DNA from: an uncultured Lachnospiraceae bacterium | GTDB lineage: Bacteria; Bacillota; Clostridia; Lachnospirales; Lachnospiraceae | Direction: 5' to 3' | Assembly: GCA_947653315.1 (NCBI GenBank) | Contig: CANTGP010000077.1 | Span: 1-10,484, forward strand | Length of the DNA: 10,484 nt | Part shown: positions 6,479-10,484 of the stretch, in pieces | How positions within the stretch are numbered: position 1 is the stretch's first letter | How the letters are laid out: each line of letters starts with the position of its first letter | Notes under the pieces: generated by a model | Told to the model about the DNA's origin: nothing | Seen by the model: the letters and a program-made list of their open reading frames with translations, nothing else | Database searches by the model: none | Made by a program: the position numbers and the translations under genes

Positions 6479-7645
6479 TTGGGAAGAATGGGATTTACTG
6501 CGGAAATTTGGCTAAGACGGCTGACCGCAGGGCTGTTAATGGGGATGGTTTTATTTTTTTCCGTATTATTTTTTATAATGGGGAAGAAGGATTTTTCGGA
6601 GAATGAAAACCGTTATTTGGCGGATTTCCCTAAATTCGGCTGGCGGCAGGTGCGGGAAGGGGCTTACATGGACGGGCTGACCGACTATGTTTCGGATCAT
6701 TTTCCGTTCCGGGATTTTTGGGTCGGTTTGAAGACGAAGACGGAACTTGTCTGCGGGAAACGGAAGATTAACGGTATTTTCGTGGCGGAAGACGGGTATC
6801 TCGTGGAAGAATATGCCAAGCCGGAAAACACGGAGCGGATTGCAGGCACTTTAAGGAAATTTGCGGATACCGTGGAGGAACTGGCGGCCGGACAGGGCAG
6901 GCAGGTTCAAATGCACCTTATGCTGGTACCCACGGCGGTCAGCGTATACGGGGATAAACTGCCAAACCATGCGCCCGTGAATGACCAAATGCAGACGGCA
7001 GCTTACCTGTATGCGGAGACGGGGATTCCCCCGGTGGACTGCCGGATGGCATTGCGGGAAAACAGGAACGGGGAAAACCTGTATTACCGGACAGACCATC
7101 ACTGGACGACGTTCGGGGCTTATGTCGGTTACCGGGTGTTTTGCAGGGAAATGGGTTTTGCGCCGGTTTCTTTGGGGGAAATGGAGGCGCAGACGGTTAC
7201 GGAGGAGTTTAAGGGAACGCTGTATTCCAAGTCGGGGGATTACGGGCATGACGGGGATGCCATTGTTATTTATACCAATCCGTCCGACCGCCTGACGGTG
7301 GAATACAAGGATACCGGGGAAGTGTCGGACAGCCTGTACAATCTGGAATATGCGGAAAAGAAGGATAAATATTCCCTTTTCCTGAATAACCTGCACCCGC
7401 TTGTGGAGATTACGAACGAAACGGCGGAAACGGACAGGGAACTGGTACTGGTAAAGGACAGTTATGCCAATTCCATCGTGCCGTTTTTGGTACACCATTA
7501 TAAAAAGGTGTATGTGTTTGATACCAGATACTATAAGGAAGGACCGTCGGCGTTTATCGCGGAGCATGGGGGAGTCACGGATGTGCTGCTGCTTTACAAC
7601 ATGAATACGTTGGACGGAGACTCCGGGATCCGCGGGGTGTATTGA
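6479..7645 (+). CDS. DHHW-family membrane-anchored acyltransferase-like protein
   Basis: A 388-residue protein assigned to the DHHW family, which is related to the AlgJ/AlgX/PatB transferases. One N-terminal membrane segment (about 14-34) is followed by the family's ENRYLADFP and DHFPFRDFW motifs. The name-giving motif YYRTDHHWT has D206, H207, H208 and W209; VLVKDSYANS supplies a candidate nucleophile S328. The D-x-H pair precedes the Ser, the permuted order seen in AlgX-type SGNH enzymes. By analogy it would take acyl groups from the MBOAT protein and attach them to an extracellular polymer. The start is TTG at 6479, chosen from the ribosome binding site; the ATG at 6488 would remove only three residues. 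A candidate terminator begins directly after the stop codon, so this is probably the last gene of the operon. The acceptor polymer is unknown. Confidence 0.87.
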   Translation: MGRMGFTAEIWLRRLTAGLLMGMVLFFSVLFFIMGKKDFSENENRYLADFPKFGWRQVREGAYMDGLTDYVSDHFPFRDFWVGLKTKTELVCGKRKINGIFVAEDGYLVEEYAKPENTERIAGTLRKFADTVEELAAGQGRQVQMHLMLVPTAVSVYGDKLPNHAPVNDQMQTAAYLYAETGIPPVDCRMALRENRNGENLYYRTDHHWTTFGAYVGYRVFCREMGFAPVSLGEMEAQTVTEEFKGTLYSKSGDYGHDGDAIVIYTNPSDRLTVEYKDTGEVSDSLYNLEYAEKKDKYSLFLNNLHPLVEITNETAETDRELVLVKDSYANSIVPFLVHHYKKVYVFDTRYYKEGPSAFIAEHGGVTDVLLLYNMNTLDGDSGIRGVY

Positions 7646-7679
7646 CGGACGGAAATGTGAAAATCCGTGTCCGGTTTTT
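7646..7679 (+). terminator. Candidate intrinsic terminator after the DHHW gene
   Basis: CGG+ACGGA (7646-7653) pairs with TCCGT (7664-7668) and CCG (7671-7673), giving an 8-bp stem with a two-base bulge and a 10-base A-rich loop. A run of five T (7675-7679) follows. It starts immediately after the stop codon and would close the acylation operon. Confidence 0.55.
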
Positions 7680-7716
7680 GGGGATATGCCGTTAAGGCGG
7701 CGCACGGGGCGCGCGG

Positions 7717-7815
7717 CGAGTAGGGAAGATACCTCCCCTGCTCGATTGCACACGGCTCCCAAAGGAAAAGTGTCAGCAAAGCTGACGGGACCCGGCACGG
7801 CGACCTACTCGATTG
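7717..7815 (+). other. Foldable leader segment with mutually exclusive helices
   Basis: CGAGTAGG (7717-7724) is the exact complement of CCTACTCG (7804-7811), which would close a domain. Inside, 7753-7760 pairs with 7787-7794 (one C/C mismatch) and encloses a hairpin GTCAGC/GCTGAC (7772-7777, 7781-7786). The same 5' strand, CGAGTAGGG (7717-7725), can instead pair with CCCTGCTCG (7736-7744, one G-T pair). The two partners belong to a degenerate direct repeat CCTRCTCGATTG (7737-7748 and 7804-7815). It could be a cis-acting leader of the zinc-ribbon gene, a small RNA, or a chance GC-rich fold. I match it to no known riboswitch class and see no clear promoter before it. Confidence 0.4.
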
Positions 7816-7855
7816 GGACGACGGGGACAGAATAGGAAAGGAAGGGAAGGACATT

Positions 7856-8437
7856 ATGGCGGATAAATTTTGCAGGCAGTGCGGCGCTCCGCTGGCAGAG
7901 GGAGCCAGGTTTTGCAAGTATTGCATGACACCGGCGGGAGCGGAAAGTAAGGAATCCGGGAGCGGTACAATGGAAAGCGGGGCGGAACCGGGAGGAACGG
8001 TCACGGGAAAAGTGGACCTTAGGAAAGCGGGGCATGGAAGCAGCGCCGGTTTTGGCGCCGGAAACGCTGTCCGGGGGAATGCGGCGGACGGTATGGGAGG
8101 AAGCGGCGGAACCGCCGGTATGCAGCGGAATCCTTATAAAATATACGGGGTGCTGGCATACTTCAGCATAGGGGTGCTGGTGCCGATTCTTTTTAAGATG
8201 GACGTGCGGTTTGTGCGGTTCCATGTGAATCAGGGGTTGGTGCTGTTCCTTGCGGAAGCGCTGCTGTCTTTGGTATACGGGTTTGTGGGAGGCATACCGA
8301 TTTTGGCGATGGTGGTTTCAATTTCCAGATTGTTTTGTGTCGCCTTTATGGTGCTTGGGATGGTGTCGGCGGTACGTGGGTCGGAAAAGCCGCTGCCGCT
8401 TGTCGGGAAGATTCATTTGGTAAGGGAAAGTTCATAA
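7856..8437 (+). CDS. Zinc-ribbon membrane protein (DUF4870/Tic20-like)
   Basis: A 193-residue protein. The N-terminal zinc ribbon has C6-x2-C9-x10-C20-x2-C23 (FCRQCG, FCKYC). Residues about 30-90 form a Gly/Ser/Ala-rich, probably disordered linker. The C-terminal half has about three membrane segments (roughly 97-113, 126-145, 149-173). The stretch RFVRFHVNQGLVLF resembles the FHxxQ motif of DUF4870/Tic20-like small membrane proteins, and PLPLVGKIHLV is the common tail of that group. The ATG at 7856 follows GGGAAGG. The function is unknown; the cytoplasmic ribbon suggests protein or metal binding at the membrane. The gene lies between a terminator upstream and a strong hairpin terminator downstream, so it is probably a single-gene unit. 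Confidence 0.78.
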   Translation: MADKFCRQCGAPLAEGARFCKYCMTPAGAESKESGSGTMESGAEPGGTVTGKVDLRKAGHGSSAGFGAGNAVRGNAADGMGGSGGTAGMQRNPYKIYGVLAYFSIGVLVPILFKMDVRFVRFHVNQGLVLFLAEALLSLVYGFVGGIPILAMVVSISRLFCVAFMVLGMVSAVRGSEKPLPLVGKIHLVRESS

Positions 8438-8448
8438 GGGAAAGTTAG

Positions 8449-8477
8449 TCATAACCCTTCAGGGTACTTCATACAAT
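8449..8477 (+). promoter_or_regulatory. Sigma-E-type promoter of spoIIID
   Basis: TCATAAC (8449-8455, five of seven to the sigma-E -35 TCATATT), then a 14-base spacer, then CATACAAT (8470-8477), an exact -10 match. Transcription would begin around 8484. This agrees with the known sigma-E control of spoIIID in Bacillus subtilis. Confidence 0.75.
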
Positions 8478-8507
8478 GTAAAAAAGTATTCTGAGGGGTT
8501 TTCTTTT
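8453..8507 (+). terminator. 17-bp hairpin terminator of the zinc-ribbon gene, overlapping the spoIIID promoter
   Basis: AACCCTTCAGGGTACTT (8453-8469) pairs along its whole length with AAGTATTCTGAGGGGTT (8484-8500), 14 Watson-Crick and three G-T pairs, around a 14-base loop. A T-rich tract (TTCTTTT, 8501-8507) follows. The loop contains the sigma-E -10 element, and the 3' arm contains the spoIIID ribosome binding site. Confidence 0.85.
8493..8498 (+). promoter_or_regulatory. spoIIID ribosome binding site within the hairpin 3' arm
   Basis: GAGGGG lies seven bases before the TTG start at 8506. It would be base-paired in any RNA that also contains 8453-8469. Confidence 0.75.
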
Positions 8508-8769
8508 GAAGGACTACATCGAAGAAAGAGCAATTGATATTGCCAATTATATCATTGAGAATAATGCCACGGTAAGGCAAACGGCGAAGCAGTTCGGGAT
8601 TTCGAAGTCCACGGTACATAAGGATGTGACGGACAGACTGATGCAGATTAATCCGGCATTGGCAAAGGAAGCGAGGAAGGTTCTGGACGTAAATAAATCC
8701 GAACGGCATATCAGGGGCGGGCTCGCCACGAGGGAAAAATATTTACACCAGCATGAAACGGGTATGTAG
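8506..8769 (+). CDS. spoIIID: Stage III sporulation transcriptional regulator SpoIIID
   Basis: SpoIIID is the mother-cell DNA-binding protein that both represses and activates sigma-E-dependent genes and leads to sigma-K production. The 87-residue product has the family length. It begins KDYIEERAIDIANYI, has a helix-turn-helix at about 23-45 with the near-invariant GISKSTVHKD, then INPALA, and a basic C-terminal DNA contact region KSERHIRGGLATREKY. I recall close similarity to the B. subtilis protein over the whole length. The start is TTG at 8506, the only position that gives the full conserved N-terminus with a ribosome binding site (GAGGGG). A sigma-E-type promoter lies directly upstream, inside the terminator hairpin of the preceding gene. 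No T-tract terminator follows the stop codon; several stem-loops do. guaA, next downstream, has its own promoter. Confidence 0.97.
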   Translation: MKDYIEERAIDIANYIIENNATVRQTAKQFGISKSTVHKDVTDRLMQINPALAKEARKVLDVNKSERHIRGGLATREKYLHQHETGM

Positions 8770-8781
8770 GGGTATGGGTAA

Positions 8782-8881
8782 CCCGTGAGCCGTGCTGCAA
8801 CCATCGGGATTTCCGCACAGGTCTGTGCGGAAACGCCTCGCGGCGGGAAACCGTCGAAAGAACCGGCAGATTCCTGTGCGG
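8782..8881 (+). other. Run of four possible stem-loops after spoIIID
   Basis: Four hairpins follow one another: CCCGTG/CATCGGG (8782-8808, one bulged T); TTTCCGCACAG/CTGTGCGGAAA (8810-8833, perfect 11-base inverted repeat); CGGCGG-GAAA-CCGTCG (8841-8856, GNRA-type tetraloop); and CCGgCAG/CTGtgCGG (8863-8881). The last contains a second copy of CTGTGCGG (8874-8881) that could compete for CCGCACAG (8813-8820). None is followed by a T-run, so they are not standard terminators. The segment lies upstream of the guaA promoter, so it would be a spoIIID 3' region or an independent RNA. Alternatively it is a dispersed repeat. The rest of the 210-base gap is A-rich up to the guaA promoter. Confidence 0.45.
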
Positions 8882-8902
8882 GCATAAAAGTAAAAGAATA
8901 TT

Positions 8903-8931
8903 TTGACAAGGGATAAAGGAGCCGATATAAT
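8903..8931 (+). promoter_or_regulatory. Consensus sigma-A promoter of guaA
   Basis: TTGACA (8903-8908), a 17-base spacer and TATAAT (8926-8931) match the vegetative consensus exactly. The start would be near 8938, giving a leader of about 40 bases, too short for a purine riboswitch; none is seen. Confidence 0.93.
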
Positions 8932-8979
8932 GTAGGGTACATGGTACTGTAAAGCGCATTGGAAAACGCGGAGGATGAA

Positions 8980-10484
8980 ATGGACAAAGAAATGATTGTG
9001 GTATTGGATTTCGGAGGGCAGTATAACCAGTTGATTGCCCGGCGTGTAAGGGAGTGCAATGTGTATTGTGAGGTGCATCCTTACAATATGGAATTGGACA
9101 GGCTGAAGGAGATGAAGCCGAAAGGGATTATTTTCACGGGCGGTCCAAACAGTGTCTATGCGGAGGGTTCGCCGGTCTGCAAAAAAGAGGTATTTGAACT
9201 GGGCGTTCCGGTGCTGGGCATTTGTTACGGTTCACAAATCATGGCGTATCTTTTAGGTGGAAAAGTTGCCACGGCCCCGGTCAGCGAGTATGGAAGGACG
9301 GAAGTGGATGTGGAAAACAACTCCGCCATGTTCAAGGGTGTTTCCCCTAAAACAGTCTGCTGGATGAGCCATACGGATTATATCGAGCAGGCGCCGGAGG
9401 ATTTTACGGTGACGGCACATACGCCGGTCTGTCCCGTGGCGGGAATGGAAAATGCGGAAAAGGGACTTTACGCGGTGCAGTTCCATCCGGAGGTGATGCA
9501 TACGCAGGAAGGGATGAAGATGCTGCATAATTTTGTTATCGGCATCTGCGGCTGCAAGGGCGACTGGAGGATGGATTCCTTTGTGGAAACGAGTATCCGG
9601 ACAATCCGTGAAAAAGTCGGTAACGGAAGGGTTTTGTGTGCGCTTTCGGGCGGCGTGGATTCCTCGGTGGCGGCGGTACTGCTTGCCAAGGCAATCGGTA
9701 AGCAGTTGACCTGTGTGTTTGTGGATCACGGTCTGCTTAGGAAAAACGAAGGGGATGAGGTGGAGGAAGTATTCGGTCCGAACGGTCCTTACGACCTGAA
9801 TTTCATCCGTGTAAACGCGCAGGAGCGTTTTTACGGCAAACTTGCCGGTGTGGAGGAGCCGGAACCGAAACGGAAAATTATCGGAGAAGAATTCATCCGC
9901 GTGTTTGAGGAGGAAGCAAAAAAAATCGGAGCCGTGGACTATTTGGTGCAGGGGACGATTTACCCGGATGTGATAGAGAGCGGTCTTGGCAAAAGCGCGG
10001 TAATAAAATCCCACCACAATGTGGGAGGACTGCCGGACTGTGTGGAATTTAAGGAGATTATTGAGCCTTTGCGGCTGCTGTTCAAGGATGAGGTGCGAAA
10101 GGCCGGTTTGGAACTTGGAATTCCGGAAAAACTGGTTTACCGCCAGCCATTCCCCGGTCCTGGTTTGGGAATCCGGATTATCGGGGAAGTGACGGCGGAA
10201 AAGGTACGGATTGTACAGGATGCGGATGCGATATACCGTGAGGAGATTGCAAAAGCCGGACTCGATAAGGATTTAGGCCAGTATTTTGCGGCGCTGACAA
10301 ATATGCGTTCCGTGGGTGTCATGGGCGATGAGAGGACGTATGATTATGCCGTGGCACTGCGGGCGGTGAATACTTCCGACTTTATGACCGCCGAGTCGGC
10401 ACGGATTCCCTGGGATGTTTTGGGAACGGTGACGAGCAGGATTGTGAATGAGGTGAAGGGGGTTAATAGGGTACTGTTTGACTG
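8980..10484 (+). CDS. guaA: GMP synthase (glutamine-hydrolysing), 3' end cut off
   Basis: GuaA converts XMP to GMP using ATP and the ammonia released from glutamine, the last step of de novo GMP synthesis. Seen: the class I glutamine amidotransferase domain (about 1-195) with C82 in GICYGSQ and H169 and E171 in QFHPEV; the ATP-pyrophosphatase domain with the P-loop SGGVDSS (223-229) and VDHGLLR; and the C-terminal dimerisation domain with [12 protein letters not shown]. About 501 codons are present. The reading frame is open at the window edge after GVNRVLFD, so roughly a dozen residues of the expected 510-515 are missing. The ATG at 8980 follows GGAGG (8970-8974). An ATG at 8975 is in another frame and closes after six codons. 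The gene has its own strong sigma-A promoter and is independent of spoIIID. Confidence 0.97.
   Translation, partial: MDKEMIVVLDFGGQYNQLIARRVRECNVYCEVHPYNMELDRLKEMKPKGIIFTGGPNSVYAEGSPVCKKEVFELGVPVLGICYGSQIMAYLLGGKVATAPVSEYGRTEVDVENNSAMFKGVSPKTVCWMSHTDYIEQAPEDFTVTAHTPVCPVAGMENAEKGLYAVQFHPEVMHTQEGMKMLHNFVIGICGCKGDWRMDSFVETSIRTIREKVGNGRVLCALSGGVDSSVAAVLLAKAIGKQLTCVFVDHGLLRKNEGDEVEEVFGPNGPYDLNFIRVNAQERFYGKLAGVEEPEPKRKIIGEEFIRVFEEEAKKIGAVDYLVQGTIYPDVIESGLGKSAVIKSHHNVGGLPDCVEFKEIIEPLRLLFKDEVRKAGLELGIPEKLVYRQPFPGPGLGIRIIGEVTAEKVRIVQDADAIYREEIAKAGLDKDLGQYFAALTNMRSVGVMGDERTYDYAVALRAVNTSDFMTAESARIPWDVLGTVTSRIVNEVKGVNRVLFD

Noticed and set aside
6379..6606. Open frame running through the tandem repeat into the DHHW gene
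   Set aside because: It is low-complexity repeat translation, then out of frame with the DHHW protein, with no ribosome binding site.
8902..8911. Possible SpoIIID binding site (around TTTGACAAG) overlapping the guaA -35
   Set aside because: Two positions break the WWRRACARNY consensus, and the TTGACA of the promoter explains most of the match.
8941..8952. Three-codon upstream ORF (ATG GTA CTG TAA) at the start of the guaA leader
   Set aside because: No ribosome binding site, and a match this short is expected by chance; the nearby GTAC palindrome is also too small to count as a leader structure.
9253..10017. Long minus-strand open frame opposite guaA
   Set aside because: It lies entirely within conserved guaA coding sequence, has no recognisable domain and is an antisense shadow.

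Overview
The window comes from a spore-forming member of the Clostridia, most likely Lachnospiraceae. The basis is a clear SpoIIID, the SGNH / DUF4358 lipoprotein / MBOAT / DHHW cluster typical of that family, roughly balanced GC content, purine-rich spacers and frequent TTG/GTG starts. All nine genes lie on the + strand. There is no mobile element, CRISPR array, tRNA or rRNA. No gap between genes reaches 300 bases; the longest two are about 210 each.

Layout. (1) 112-3178 is a nucleotide and nucleic-acid group: a dGTPase (dgt), a second HD-domain phosphohydrolase, and a DEDDh exonuclease carrying a topoisomerase-type zinc finger. A perfect match to the Spo0A box lies about 80 bases upstream of dgt. 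(2) 3249-7645 is a putative cell-surface O-acylation operon: an exported SGNH hydrolase, a DUF4358 lipoprotein, an AlgI-like MBOAT acyltransferase and a membrane-anchored DHHW protein. A candidate intrinsic terminator follows it. A 14-15 base purine-rich tandem repeat separates the MBOAT and DHHW genes. (3) 7646-7855 holds a foldable segment with mutually exclusive helices, followed by a zinc-ribbon membrane protein. (4) 8438-8769 holds spoIIID. Its sigma-E-type promoter is built into the terminator hairpin of the preceding gene. (5) 8770-8979 holds a run of four possible stem-loops and then a consensus sigma-A promoter. (6) guaA (GMP synthase) starts at 8980 and runs off the right edge about a dozen codons before its expected end.

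How the genes may work together. In the acylation operon, the MBOAT protein would move acyl groups across the membrane. The DHHW protein would transfer them to an extracellular polymer, because it has the D-x-H-before-Ser order of AlgX/AlgJ/PatB-type enzymes. The SGNH protein would edit or transfer acyl groups, and the lipoprotein could be an accessory subunit. The polymer is not identifiable from sequence. Sporulation-type signals recur: a Spo0A box before dgt, a CATACAAT element before the SGNH operon, and a well-formed sigma-E promoter before spoIIID. The strongest regulatory observation is the spoIIID promoter/terminator. Read-through RNA should fold a 17-bp hairpin that terminates or hides the ribosome binding site, whereas RNA started at the sigma-E promoter lacks the 5' arm and leaves that site free.
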